This document shows positions 14,888 to 23,182 of a DNA stretch of 32,879 bases, in pieces (positions within the stretch are counted from its first letter, which is position 1; the number at the start of each line of letters is the position of its first letter). A program made the translations under genes and the position numbers. Source of the DNA: Sulfurospirillaceae bacterium. GTDB taxonomy: Bacteria; Campylobacterota; Campylobacteria; Campylobacterales; Sulfurospirillaceae. The stretch covers positions 1-32,879 of the forward strand of contig JAQUVE010000014.1 in NCBI GenBank assembly GCA_028693565.1, read 5' to 3'. The notes beneath the pieces are model-generated. The model had not been told where the DNA came from. It worked only from the letters and a program-made list of their open reading frames with translations, and made no database searches.

Positions 14888-15720
14888 CAAAAAATTATAT
14901 TTTAAAGATTGATTGTTCTGATGAAAAAGGACTGATTTACCGTATCTCGGATGTGGTATTTAAATACCAACTTAACATCATTAAAAATGATGAGTTTGTT
15001 GACCGTGACAATGGCAAGTTTTTTATGCGTGCGGAGCTAAGTGGGGATGTTGATGTGAAGGCTTTTAAGGGAACGCTTGAAGCCTATTTACCAGCTAATG
15101 CAGATATCTATCTCGCTGAAGCGCGCAAAAAAGATATTATCCTTATGGGAACCAAAGAGACGCATTGTTTGGGCGATATTTTACTCAAACACGATAGTGA
15201 TGATCTTAATGCCAACATCTTAGCTATTGTTTCAAATTATGATGAGCTAAGAGGTTTGAGTGAGAAGTTTAATATTCCTTATCATTGTGTAAGCCATGAA
15301 GGTCTGAACAGAGCAGAGCATGAAGCTAAAGTTTTAGAAGTATTGAGCGCTTATACACTTGATTATATTGTTTTAGCTAAATATATGCGCATTTTATCGA
15401 GCGAATTTGTAGGGCATTATGATGAGCGCATGATCAACATTCACCACTCCTTTTTACCCGCTTTTATTGGTGCAAACCCTTACAAACAAGCTTTTGCAAG
15501 AGGCGTAAAAATTATCGGTGCTACGGCACACTTTGTTAACAATAACCTTGATGAAGGGCCAATTATCGCACAAGATGTCATTCACATTAACCATGAAATG
15601 ACATGGAAAGATATGCAAAGAGCAGGTCGCAATGTTGAAAAAAATGTCCTCTCTAACGCCCTTGATCTAGTGTTTGAAGAACGCATTTTTGTGCATGATA
15701 ATAAAACTATTATCTTTTAG
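14878..15720 (+). CDS. purU: Formyltetrahydrofolate deformylase
   Basis: This enzyme hydrolyses 10-formyl-THF to formate and THF, balancing one-carbon pools and supplying formate to purine synthesis. It has 280 residues, the standard PurU length. An N-terminal ACT domain (about 1-80) begins LKIDCSDEKGLIYRISD. The C-terminal formyltransferase fold has the catalytic triad candidates Asn187, His189 (INIHHSFLPAFIGANPY) and Asp225 (NLDEGPII). It is the last gene of the leuD-to-purU chain; two hairpins follow before trmL. Confidence 0.94.
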   Translation: MEIAKNYILKIDCSDEKGLIYRISDVVFKYQLNIIKNDEFVDRDNGKFFMRAELSGDVDVKAFKGTLEAYLPANADIYLAEARKKDIILMGTKETHCLGDILLKHDSDDLNANILAIVSNYDELRGLSEKFNIPYHCVSHEGLNRAEHEAKVLEVLSAYTLDYIVLAKYMRILSSEFVGHYDERMINIHHSFLPAFIGANPYKQAFARGVKIIGATAHFVNNNLDEGPIIAQDVIHINHEMTWKDMQRAGRNVEKNVLSNALDLVFEERIFVHDNKTIIF

Positions 15721-15735
15721 ATCTATTTTGATACG

Positions 15736-15758
15736 CTTTTTGGGCAAAGCCCGAAAAG
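15736..15758. terminator. Hairpin after purU
   Basis: A 10-base stem, CTTTTTGGGC / GCCCGAAAAG with one T-G wobble, and an AAA loop lie 16 bases after the purU stop. There is no T-tract, so it is a weak or non-canonical terminator candidate. Confidence 0.45.
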
Positions 15759-15784
15759 CTACGTTACACTAAGGCACTATAGCT

Positions 15785-15799
15785 TGCCTCTTTGAGGCA
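15785..15799. promoter_or_regulatory. Small hairpin just before the trmL RBS
   Basis: TGCCTC-TTT-GAGGCA forms a 6-base perfect stem with a 3-base loop, ending 5 bases before the GGAG ribosome-binding site. It would sit in the trmL leader. Role unknown. Confidence 0.35.
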
Positions 15800-15816
15800 G
15801 AATTGGAGATTATTGT

Positions 15817-16296
15817 ATGTTTAATATCGTTTTAGTACATCCACAAATTCCTCAAAATACAGGAAGCATTGGTCGTATGTGTGTCAATGCGGATTGTGCT
15901 TTGCATATCATTAAACCAACGATGTTTGAGATCAGTGATAAGACAGTGAAGCGAGCGGGGCTTGATTATTGGCATTTGTTGGATGTTACCGTTTGGGAGA
16001 GTTTAGAGGATTTTTTAAAAGTGCATCATGAGAAGCTTGATCGCTTTTTCTTTGCGACGACTAAAACGAAAAAACCTTACTTTGAAGCCTCTTTTCAAAA
16101 AGGAGATTTTATTTTTTTTGGCGGTGAATCCACAGGTCTTCCGATGGAGCTGATGCAGATGAAATGGGAAAATGCCATCACTATTCCGATGGGAAAAAAT
16201 GGCCGAAGCCTCAATCAAGCGACTTCAGCAGGTATCATTTTATATGATGCAATACGACAAAATTTTGAAGATTTTAAGCTGACTTCTTGGTCGTAG
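15817..16296 (+). CDS. trmL: tRNA (cytidine(34)-2'-O)-methyltransferase, SPOUT family
   Basis: This enzyme methylates the 2'-O of the wobble nucleotide in certain leucine tRNAs using SAM. It has 159 residues, the usual length of the minimal SPOUT enzyme TrmL. Hallmarks are the N-terminal HPQIPQNTGSIGRMC, the central FFGGESTGLP and the C-terminal knot motif IPMGKNGRSLNQATSAGI. RBS GGAG lies 8 bases upstream. It is separated from purU by two small hairpins and from the next gene by 44 bases. Confidence 0.94.
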   Translation: MFNIVLVHPQIPQNTGSIGRMCVNADCALHIIKPTMFEISDKTVKRAGLDYWHLLDVTVWESLEDFLKVHHEKLDRFFFATTKTKKPYFEASFQKGDFIFFGGESTGLPMELMQMKWENAITIPMGKNGRSLNQATSAGIILYDAIRQNFEDFKLTSWS

Positions 16297-16340
16297 GTTA
16301 TGGTATGATGAAAGCGAAAAGAGATGCTAAGGAGTGCTCG

Positions 16341-17048
16341 ATGATGTTGAAAAAAACTCTATTGTTTTTGTGTTTGACGCCAATGTTCGCTTTTGCTCAA
16401 ATGAGTATTACAGCTAATGAGCAGGTTTCCAAAGAGCTTAACCCTGATGTTTTGCGCTCACAAACCAGCTTTGAAGAAGAGAGTAAACTTTCCACCACGA
16501 TTGAAGAGCATCTTAACGCATTGGTTGCTGAGGTTAAACGTTTTGATTCAAAAGGCGAGTTTTGCCGTGGAGGAGGCTATCATCTTTCCCCTCGTTATAG
16601 TTATAAAGATCAAAAACAAACCTTTATAGGTTACCGTGGGGCACTCTCTTTTGATTGTGAATTTACCTCCATAGAGCAATTTAACACACTTTTTGCAAAA
16701 CTTGATAAAATCAAAGCTCCTAGTGTTCATGTCAATCAAGGAGCCCTTTCTTGGGGAGTGAGCACTCACGTATACCATACAACTCAACTTGCTTTACGCG
16801 CAGAAATTCTAGCATTGGCACAAAAGCAAGCCAAAGCATTTTCACATGAAACCAGTATGCTCTGTTCGGTAAGTTCAGTCATCTTTGAAGGTGCGCAACC
16901 TATACGCCCGATGACGATGGATGCTATGCGTTTGAAAAGTACTGTTATGTCAGCCAACAACGCTATACCAACGCAAGCACCGCTAGAACATACAGAAACA
17001 TTATCGCTTAGTGCAACGGTTGGATATAGTTGCGATAGTACTCAATAG
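16341..17048 (+). CDS. Secreted SIMPL (DUF541)-domain protein
   Basis: A 235-residue exported protein of unknown function. The signal peptide is about residues 1-18 (LKKTLLFLCLTPMFAFA). The mature part has the SIMPL/DUF541 look: a start like SITANEQVSKELNPD, a central helix-rich stretch, FSHETSMLCSVSSV and a closing LSLSATVGYSCD strand. Three or more cysteines (in EFCRGGG, FDCEF, LCSV, YSCD) could form periplasmic disulfides. ATG 16341 is chosen because AAGGAG lies 6 bases upstream and the signal peptide follows directly; a longer in-frame reading from 16287 has no RBS. The family occurs in oxidative-stress and kinase-signalling contexts, but no function is assigned here. Confidence 0.75.
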   Translation: MMLKKTLLFLCLTPMFAFAQMSITANEQVSKELNPDVLRSQTSFEEESKLSTTIEEHLNALVAEVKRFDSKGEFCRGGGYHLSPRYSYKDQKQTFIGYRGALSFDCEFTSIEQFNTLFAKLDKIKAPSVHVNQGALSWGVSTHVYHTTQLALRAEILALAQKQAKAFSHETSMLCSVSSVIFEGAQPIRPMTMDAMRLKSTVMSANNAIPTQAPLEHTETLSLSATVGYSCDSTQ

Positions 17049-17059
17049 ATGAGTTAGAT

Positions 17060-18196
17060 GTGAAAATCCATGACATTGCTTTTATAGGCGCTGGTGCGAG
17101 TGCCTTAATGGCGGCTTCGCATTTAAAATTTCATGATGTAGCTCTCATCGATTCTAATCCTAAAATAGGTGCTAAAATCCTGATTTCGGGTGGTGGAAAG
17201 TGCAATCTTACTAACCGTTATGCTAGTATTGAGTCGTACCTTGGTGAGCCTTCTTTTATGCAACATGCTTTTAATATTTGGGGGACACAAGAGACTGTGG
17301 CTTTTGTAACACAGCATAATATAGCACTTGAAGAGCGAGAGTATGGACAACTCTTTTGTGCGAATAGTGCCAAAGAATTGGTTGCTCTTTTTTCAAAGCT
17401 GACGCGGAAACATACCTTTTATCTCTCTACCAAAGTCTTACATATTACAAAGCAAGAACATTTTATCATTCATACAGATAAAGGTGAGATTTTGGCCAAA
17501 AAGGTTGTTGTCGCTAGTGGAGGGCTGAGTTATACCAGTATTGGCGCTAGTGGAATTGGTTATGAAATTGCTAAAACATTTGGACATGAAGTTATCACAC
17601 CGCAACCTGCCTTGGTTGGCTTAACGTTGCAAAAAGAGCAGTTTTGGATGAAAGAGCTTAGTGGTATTGCCCTTCCTGTTTATATCCGTGTTGAAGGTAA
17701 ACGCACACAAGGCAATCTTTTATTTGCCCACAAAGGTATTAGTGGCCCTGCCGTTTTAAGTGCCTCTTTGTATTGGAAAAAGGGAAAACTTAGTATTGAT
17801 TTTTTACCCGAATTTACACTAGAAGTACTTTTGAAACAGAACTCAAAAAAACAAATATCCTCAGCCCTGCCTCTTCCAAAACGTTTTTGTAAAGCTTTTT
17901 TAGACTCTTTAACAATTGAAGATAAAGTCATTTCAAAATTAACCTCGACAGAAAAGCTCGCTTTAGAGACGCTCAAAGCTTATGAATTTTCTCCCGCAGG
18001 AAATTTTGGCTTTGCCAAAGCCGAAGTGACTAAAGGAGGTGTCGCAACGCATCAAATCAATCCTTTAACGATGGAAAGTCTTATTTGTCCTAATCTTTAT
18101 TTTTTAGGTGAGGTATTAGATATAACTGGAGAACTTGGTGGTTTTAATTTCCAATGGGCTTTTGCTTCAGCGTATAATTTCGCGCAATCAATTTAA
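17060..18196 (+). CDS. HI0933/BaiN-like FAD-dependent oxidoreductase
   Basis: A cytoplasmic flavoprotein of 378 residues. It has an N-terminal dinucleotide fold (FIGAGASALMAASHL near residues 8-22), the family signature ISGGGKCNLTNR near 42-53, a second nucleotide-binding stretch VASGGLSYTSIGASGIGYEIA, and the C-terminal ELGGFNFQWAFASAYNFA. These define the HI0933/YhiN group (often annotated aminoacetone oxidase family or BaiN-like). The start is GTG with only weak pairing upstream; no better start precedes the nucleotide-binding motif. The physiological substrate in this group is mostly unknown. It follows the SIMPL gene by 11 bases and is probably co-transcribed. Confidence 0.88.
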   Translation: MKIHDIAFIGAGASALMAASHLKFHDVALIDSNPKIGAKILISGGGKCNLTNRYASIESYLGEPSFMQHAFNIWGTQETVAFVTQHNIALEEREYGQLFCANSAKELVALFSKLTRKHTFYLSTKVLHITKQEHFIIHTDKGEILAKKVVVASGGLSYTSIGASGIGYEIAKTFGHEVITPQPALVGLTLQKEQFWMKELSGIALPVYIRVEGKRTQGNLLFAHKGISGPAVLSASLYWKKGKLSIDFLPEFTLEVLLKQNSKKQISSALPLPKRFCKAFLDSLTIEDKVISKLTSTEKLALETLKAYEFSPAGNFGFAKAEVTKGGVATHQINPLTMESLICPNLYFLGEVLDITGELGGFNFQWAFASAYNFAQSI

Positions 18197-18204
18197 TGCA
18201 AGTA

Positions 18205-18213
18205 TGTTATAAT
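18205..18213 (+). promoter_or_regulatory. Extended -10 promoter for the CHASE-PAS-GGDEF-EAL gene
   Basis: TG-T-TATAAT is a perfect extended -10 without a matching -35, 36 bases before the GTG start, giving the signalling gene its own promoter. Confidence 0.55.
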
Positions 18214-18248
18214 TAAACTATCTATTGGTTAAGGGAAGGCATTATAAC

Positions 18249-20837
18249 GTGTATTTAAAGCAACATATAAAATTTGCTAACAATATTTTAATTTCTGTTT
18301 TTTTTGTAACATTTGCACTATTATTTTCTTTTACTTATTATCTTCAAACCATTCAAATACGCGAAAAAGAAGTCAATATTTTAAATGCAGCTACGTATTA
18401 TAGTTTTGATTTAAAAGCTCGCCTTGAAAGAGCTCTCTCTTCTTGTTATGCACTTGCTACCTTGCTGAGACAAGGTGATGGGAGAATTCGAAATTTTGAA
18501 TCTGTTACAGAAGATTTTTTATCTTTTTATCCTGGCGTTGTAGAATTGGCCATTGCTCCAAGTGGCATCATCCAACAAGTCGCTCCTTTAAAAGGTAATG
18601 AAAAGGCCTTGGGGTTAAATCTTTTTGAGACAGAAAATCAAAAAAATGAAGCTATACTTGCGAAGAATAGTGGTAAATTAACCCTTGCTGGACCACTGAT
18701 ACTTGCTCAAGGGGGACTTGGTTTAGTTGGAAGATTACCTATTTTTTTAGATAAAGAAAATCCAGAGAGTTTTTGGGGTTTTGTCTTGGTTGGCATTGAT
18801 ATCGCTCAACTGTTTGAATCATCCAATATGGATAGTTTAAAAGAGCAAAAACTTGCTTTTGAGTTATGGCGAATGCGACCCGATACAGACGAAAAACAGA
18901 TAATTACGCAATCTTCACATGAAAAATTGATTCATCCTATAGATTATGCTTTTGAAGTTCCAAATGCGACATGGACACTTAGTATTGCACCAAAAGATGC
19001 TTGGGAAGAAAATCAATCTACATTTCTTTTTAGGATATTCATTGCATTTTTTATGGCGCTCCTCTTGGCATATCTTGCTAAGGTAATGTTTGAGCTTAAA
19101 AAAACAAAAAAGCTATTAGAGACTCAAGTCATTCAAACTACAGACGAAAAATTGTTAGTTAAAAAACAACTCGAAGTATTGGTAAATGCAATTCCTGATC
19201 TTATTTGGCTTAAAGATACAGATGGTATTTACCTTTTTTGCAATAAAGCGTTTGAAAACTTATACGGGGCATCCGAGAGTGATATTATTGGAAAAAACGA
19301 TTATGATTTTGTAGATTTAAAAAAGGCAGATTTTTTTAGAGCGAATGATTTGATCGCTTTAAACGCCAAACAAGCTGTTGTTAATGAAGAAGAGTTGCAT
19401 TTTAAAAAGAATGGTTATGTTGGATACTTTGAGACAATAAAAGCTCCTGTATACGATAACAATGATAAAGTTATTGGTATATTAGGTATCGCGCGTGATA
19501 TTACGATTCGTAAAGCTAATGAAGAAAAAATTGAGAAATTAGAGTATTTTGACACACTTACAGGTCTTGCCAATAAAGCAATGCTCAATATTCGAATGCT
19601 TCATGACATCAGCATTGCCAATCGTAAAAATGAGCAATTTGCACTTTTCCTTTTGGATTTTGATCATTTTAAAAATATCAATGATACTTTAGGTCATGCG
19701 ATTGGTGATATGTTACTGATCGAAATTTCCAAGCGATTGAGTCAGTTGATTCGAGAAGAAGATACCCTTTCACGTCAAGGTGGTGATGAGTTTGTTTTAC
19801 TTTTACCTGGATTAAAGGCTGATGGGGCAGCGCATGTCGCCAAAAAACTTTTGCAGGCGATAGAACAGCCTATTATGATAAAAGGACATGAATTAACCAT
19901 CACAGCGTCTATTGGTATTGCTCTTTTCCCACTGGATGGGCATAATATGGAAGAGCTTTATAAAAGAGCTGATGCAGCGATGTATTTGGCTAAACAAAAT
20001 GGGCGCAATACATATTGCTTTTGTACTGCTGAGATACAAGAACGTTCCTCACGTGTTTTAATGCTAGAAAATTCTCTACGCTTCGCACATAGTAGAGGTG
20101 AATTGAGTATTCATTATCAGCCACAGATTTCACTCCATGATAGAAAGTTAGTTGGTGCTGAAGCATTGTTACGTTGGCATCATCCAGAACTTGGCGCTAT
20201 TTCGCCTGTTGAGTTTATTCCCATAGCCGAATCAAGTGGACAAATATTATTACTTGGTGAGTGGGTTTTACGCAATGCTATGCAACGCATGAAGCAATGG
20301 ATGGATATGGGGTTGCCACCGATGAAGCTGGCTATCAATCTTTCCGCTGTGCAATTTCACCATGAACATCTTGTTCAATTGGTTGATACAATTATCTCTG
20401 AAGTGGGCTTTCCCACAGAGTATCTTGAGCTTGAACTGACAGAGAGTGTGGCAACGCAAGATCCAAAACGTGCGGTTGAAATTATGAATGCTTTAAATGC
20501 AAAAGGGATTCGTCTTTCTATTGATGATTTTGGAACAGGCTATTCTTCTTTGAGTTATTTGAAACGTTTTAAAGTTTATAAACTTAAAATTGATAAATCA
20601 TTTATCGAAGATATAACAACAGATTTAGATGATAGAGCCATTGTGCAAACTATCATTACATTAGCAAAAAGCTTAGGTTTAAAGAGTATTGCTGAAGGTG
20701 TGGAAACCAAAGAACAACTTGATTTTTTAATTCAAAGTGGGTGTGATGAGATTCAAGGGTACTATTTTAGTAAACCCTTGAATGTTGAAGATTTTGAAGA
20801 CTACGTACAAAACTATTTAATATACGAACAACAATAA
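18249..20837 (+). CDS. Membrane CHASE-PAS-GGDEF-EAL cyclic-di-GMP protein (both output domains intact)
   Basis: An 862-residue inner-membrane protein. TM1 is about 11-32. A periplasmic CHASE domain (about 60-190) has the typical [20 protein letters not shown] and [19 protein letters not shown] segments. TM2 is about 260-280, followed by a coiled linker and a PAS domain (about 305-420). GGDEF at 511-515 is preceded by an I-site RxxD (502-505), so a product-inhibited diguanylate cyclase is expected. The EAL domain has Glu638-Ala-Leu, [27 protein letters not shown] and AEGVET, all phosphodiesterase residues. It could make or destroy c-di-GMP depending on signal. GTG 18249 is chosen because AAGGGAAGG precedes it; a TTG at 18225 is less likely. 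It overlaps ppnP tail to tail by 25 bases. Confidence 0.92.
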   Translation: MYLKQHIKFANNILISVFFVTFALLFSFTYYLQTIQIREKEVNILNAATYYSFDLKARLERALSSCYALATLLRQGDGRIRNFESVTEDFLSFYPGVVELAIAPSGIIQQVAPLKGNEKALGLNLFETENQKNEAILAKNSGKLTLAGPLILAQGGLGLVGRLPIFLDKENPESFWGFVLVGIDIAQLFESSNMDSLKEQKLAFELWRMRPDTDEKQIITQSSHEKLIHPIDYAFEVPNATWTLSIAPKDAWEENQSTFLFRIFIAFFMALLLAYLAKVMFELKKTKKLLETQVIQTTDEKLLVKKQLEVLVNAIPDLIWLKDTDGIYLFCNKAFENLYGASESDIIGKNDYDFVDLKKADFFRANDLIALNAKQAVVNEEELHFKKNGYVGYFETIKAPVYDNNDKVIGILGIARDITIRKANEEKIEKLEYFDTLTGLANKAMLNIRMLHDISIANRKNEQFALFLLDFDHFKNINDTLGHAIGDMLLIEISKRLSQLIREEDTLSRQGGDEFVLLLPGLKADGAAHVAKKLLQAIEQPIMIKGHELTITASIGIALFPLDGHNMEELYKRADAAMYLAKQNGRNTYCFCTAEIQERSSRVLMLENSLRFAHSRGELSIHYQPQISLHDRKLVGAEALLRWHHPELGAISPVEFIPIAESSGQILLLGEWVLRNAMQRMKQWMDMGLPPMKLAINLSAVQFHHEHLVQLVDTIISEVGFPTEYLELELTESVATQDPKRAVEIMNALNAKGIRLSIDDFGTGYSSLSYLKRFKVYKLKIDKSFIEDITTDLDDRAIVQTIITLAKSLGLKSIAEGVETKEQLDFLIQSGCDEIQGYYFSKPLNVEDFEDYVQNYLIYEQQ

Positions 20838-21127
20838 TCCGCTGGTGAGCTTACATGGAGGCTAAAGCTTGAATTTGCAGGTACTTCAAATGTGGCACTT
20901 CCTTTGATAACAAGAGGCTCTTTTTGATTTGGCAGTTCAACTGTTAATTCACCACCTAAAAACTCCATAATTTCAGCTTCGGCTGTATTGAACGTATAAT
21001 CGCCAACTTGCATAAACCCTAAAGTCTTAGTAGTGCCATCTGCAAATTTAATAGTGCGACTTGTAACTTTTCCATCAAAATAGACATTCGCTTTTTTGAC
21101 AATAGTGACATTTTGAAATTCTAACAT
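20813..21127 (-). CDS. ppnP: Pyrimidine/purine nucleoside phosphorylase (YaiE/DUF1255)
   Basis: A small cytoplasmic cupin-like enzyme, 104 residues, which cleaves nucleosides with phosphate to free bases and ribose-1-phosphate. Family features are [21 protein letters not shown] near residues 9-29, the [20 protein letters not shown] core and the C-terminal [10 protein letters not shown] followed by DYCCSY. The start at 21127 is preferred: AGGAA lies just upstream and family members begin close to the first conserved strand; a longer upstream reading adds 23 unrelated residues. It is transcribed alone on the minus strand, convergent with the GGDEF-EAL gene and divergent from the carbonic anhydrase. 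Confidence 0.9.
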   Translation of the reverse strand: MLEFQNVTIVKKANVYFDGKVTSRTIKFADGTTKTLGFMQVGDYTFNTAEAEIMEFLGGELTVELPNQKEPLVIKGSATFEVPANSSFSLHVSSPADYCCSYIK

Positions 21128-21157
21128 ATGATTTCCTGTTGTAAATTTTGTGGTGAA

Positions 21158-21163
21158 ATTGTA
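21158..21163 (-). promoter_or_regulatory. -10 element for ppnP
   Basis: On the minus strand TACAAT is preceded by TTTGC, giving an extended -10 (TGC-TACAAT) 31 bases before the ppnP start. No clear -35 box. Confidence 0.4.
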
Positions 21164-21206
21164 GCAAAAAAATGTATAACATCCTGCGTTTTTCATCTAC
21201 TTTGAG

Positions 21207-21212
21207 TATAAT
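21207..21212 (+). promoter_or_regulatory. -10 element for carbonic anhydrase
   Basis: A perfect TATAAT lies 25 bases before the start codon, in the same divergent control region as ppnP. No clear -35 box. Confidence 0.45.
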
Positions 21213-21237
21213 TCAAAAAACTGTTAGGACTTGAGTG

Positions 21238-21882
21238 ATGAAGATAGCGGATTTAATTAGTGGGTATGAAAAGTTTAAAGATACTAAGTTTAAAAAGTAT
21301 GAAAATAAATTTTTAGATTTGGTCAAAAACGGTCAAAATCCAAAAGTGCTTTTTATTGCGTGCAGTGATTCACGCATTGATCCCTCTTTGATTATGAACT
21401 CATCCCCAGGTGATTTGTTTGTATTGCGCAATATTGGCAATTTTGTCCCCCCTTTCGCACCTGATAATGACTATCACGCAACTGCTGCAGGGATTGAATA
21501 TGCTACATCGGTTTTAGGGGTTACCGATATTATTATTTGCGGTCATTCGCATTGTGGGGCGATTGAAGCCATGTATACAAAAATCACCGATATCAATCTA
21601 ATCCATGTCAAAAAGTGGTTGGAATTAGGGCTTGATGCTAAAAATTATGTTACCCATAAATTAAGTCATGATGTGAGCATGGAAGAACGACTTGAGTTGA
21701 CTGAGAAAATTTCTGTCTTATTTCAGTCACGAAATCTTCTTAGTTATCCCGATGTTGAGCGTCGTGTTCATGCGGGGGAACTTTTTATTCGTTCGTGGTA
21801 CTATCACTTAGATACGGGTGAATTAGAATATTTCAATACGGATACGGGTGAATATGAACCAATGCTTGGAACTGAAAATTGA
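21238..21882 (+). CDS. Beta-class carbonic anhydrase
   Basis: This cytoplasmic zinc enzyme interconverts CO2 and bicarbonate. It has 214 residues, similar to Campylobacter CanB. Zinc ligands are Cys42, His103 and Cys106, with the Asp44-Arg46 dyad in ACSDSRIDPS and the GHSHCGA motif. No signal peptide is present. ATG 21238 (AGGA 8 bases upstream) is preferred to the adjoining GTG 21235. The stop overlaps the next gene's TTG start (TTGA), so the secreted phosphodiesterase is translationally coupled. Such enzymes supply bicarbonate to carboxylases in microaerophilic or autotrophic relatives. Confidence 0.93.
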   Translation: MKIADLISGYEKFKDTKFKKYENKFLDLVKNGQNPKVLFIACSDSRIDPSLIMNSSPGDLFVLRNIGNFVPPFAPDNDYHATAAGIEYATSVLGVTDIIICGHSHCGAIEAMYTKITDINLIHVKKWLELGLDAKNYVTHKLSHDVSMEERLELTEKISVLFQSRNLLSYPDVERRVHAGELFIRSWYYHLDTGELEYFNTDTGEYEPMLGTEN

Positions 21883-22817
21883 GACGTTTTTTTCTTTTTC
21901 TCTGCATTCCTTTTGTGGCATTTGGTCTTGAGTTTAAAGTCGCTACTTACAATGTTGAAAATCTCTTTGATGCCCATTTTGATGGGGGTGAATATGAGGA
22001 GTATATCGTAGGTGCAAAGCATCAATGGAGTGAAGAAAAATTGCGCCAAAAGATCACTAATTTGGCGCGAGTGATTCGTGATATGGATGCTGATATCATT
22101 GCTTTAGAAGAGGTTGAAAATGAAAAGATCTTGTTGCGCTTAAATGAGGCATTGGGGACAAAAGCTTATGCTTACCATTTTTTCCCCCTTAAAAAAGAGC
22201 GAAGCTCGGTTGAATCTGCTTTACTTTCACGTTTTCCAATCACACAAACCAATACCATGTTGATCAAAAATCAAGCAAGAGGGATTCACCGTATCGTTGT
22301 TCGCATTGAAAAAGAGTCTTTGGTTTTATTTGTCAATCATTGGCCTGCCCAGCAAGAGAGAGTCGAGGAACGTATGCAGTATGCGCTAGCATTAAATAGC
22401 ATGTTACTCCACGAAAAAAAGGGTGCTTACATTCTTCTGGGCGATTTTAATTCACCCTATAAAATTAAAAAAAATGATTGGGGTATAGCGCTAGTCAGGC
22501 TTTTAAAAAGTGGTGATAAAAATTCGGAACATTACAATCTTTGGTATGAACTCCCCGAAAACAAACGTTTTTCACATGTATATGGCAAGCATCAAGAGGC
22601 ATTAGATCATATACTTATTTCTCAAACATTACACAACGCACAAGCGCTTTCGTATAAGCCAAATTCATTTGAGGCTTTTTCACGTCCTTACATGTTAGAC
22701 GAAAAAGGCAATCCAAAACGTTGGCAAATTAGCGTTCATGGTAAGGGTCAGCACTTAGGTATCGGTTTTTCTGATCATCTTCCCATAACTGCAATTTTCC
22801 AAATATTAACACATTAG
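21879..22817 (+). CDS. Secreted endonuclease/exonuclease/phosphatase (EEP) family protein
   Basis: A 312-residue exported metal-dependent phosphodiesterase. A signal peptide (about residues 1-16, RRFFLFLCIPFVAFG) is followed directly by the fold's first motif VATYNVENLFDA. Then come IIALEEVEN (metal-binding Glu), LLGDFNS (Asp/Asn catalytic pair) and the C-terminal SDHLPI (Asp-His). The set is complete, so the enzyme is probably active; candidate substrates are extracellular nucleic acid or phosphoesters. The start is TTG overlapping the carbonic anhydrase stop as TTGA; no ATG or GTG exists upstream of the signal peptide. It has few close functional relatives to name, so the substrate is left open. 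Confidence 0.88.
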   Translation: MRRFFLFLCIPFVAFGLEFKVATYNVENLFDAHFDGGEYEEYIVGAKHQWSEEKLRQKITNLARVIRDMDADIIALEEVENEKILLRLNEALGTKAYAYHFFPLKKERSSVESALLSRFPITQTNTMLIKNQARGIHRIVVRIEKESLVLFVNHWPAQQERVEERMQYALALNSMLLHEKKGAYILLGDFNSPYKIKKNDWGIALVRLLKSGDKNSEHYNLWYELPENKRFSHVYGKHQEALDHILISQTLHNAQALSYKPNSFEAFSRPYMLDEKGNPKRWQISVHGKGQHLGIGFSDHLPITAIFQILTH

Positions 22818-22863
22818 CCCTAAAAAATAACGCCATTTTAAGTGAAAGAATTTTATACTAAAT

Positions 22864-22872
22864 GATAATATT
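22864..22872 (+). promoter_or_regulatory. Extended -10 before the small membrane protein gene
   Basis: TG-A-TAATAT lies 18 bases before the ATG of the 67-residue protein, in an AT-rich 73-base gap that otherwise shows nothing specific. No clear -35. Confidence 0.35.
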
Positions 22873-22890
22873 TATTATAAGGGATAGATA

Positions 22891-23094
22891 ATGTTATGTG
22901 CTGAAAAACTACAACGTTTCATGATGGCAACTGTATTGGTTATTGCTTACTTTTTGTTGAGTATCGGCTCAATCTATGGCAATATTTTGCTTTTTTTTGT
23001 AATAGCAATGATTGTTGTGTGGGCGATTAGCGACTTTTGCCCGTCTATTTGGGTCTTTAGTAAATTCTTTGGACATTGTAAAAATTACCAATAG
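22891..23094 (+). CDS. Small DUF2892-like inner-membrane protein
   Basis: A 67-residue membrane protein with two hydrophobic helices (about 11-27 and 29-47) and a cysteine-containing C-terminal part (DFCPSIWVFSKFFGHC). This resembles DUF2892/YgaP-type membrane domains, which occur alone or fused to rhodanese. RBS AAGGGA lies 6 or so bases before the ATG. It stands alone between the EEP gene and glyS. The two C-terminal cysteines could bind metal or sulfur species. Function unknown. Confidence 0.65.
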   Translation: MLCAEKLQRFMMATVLVIAYFLLSIGSIYGNILLFFVIAMIVVWAISDFCPSIWVFSKFFGHCKNYQ

Positions 23095-23104
23095 GCAACA
23101 CATC

Positions 23105-23176
23105 ACCTTTACATGTAAAAGCTCACTTTAACGCACTCTTTGGTAAAATAGAGCTAAATTAACTACATGTAAAGGT
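23105..23176. repeat. Inverted repeat flanking the glyS promoter
   Basis: ACCTTTACATGTA (23105-23117) is mirrored exactly by TACATGTAAAGGT (23164-23176), 46 bases apart. The second copy contains the glyS ribosome-binding AAAGG, 7 bases before the ATG. The glyS -10 lies between the two copies. The same sequence block precedes arsC (2111-2123). Confidence 0.6.
23141..23149 (+). promoter_or_regulatory. Extended -10 promoter of glyS
   Basis: TG-G-TAAAAT is 33 bases before the glyS ATG, between the two ACATGT repeats. No clear -35. Confidence 0.5.
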
Positions 23177-23182
23177 CAATTA

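Noticed and set aside
15721-15816. Small RNA gene between purU and trmL
   Set aside because: Two short hairpins are present but the 96-base gap is fully explained by a weak terminator and a leader; no promoter-terminator pair for a separate RNA was seen.
23105-23176. T-box or other tRNA-sensing riboswitch before glyS
   Set aside because: The leader is under 90 bases and no T-box sequence or antiterminator could be seen; T-boxes are not expected in this phylum.
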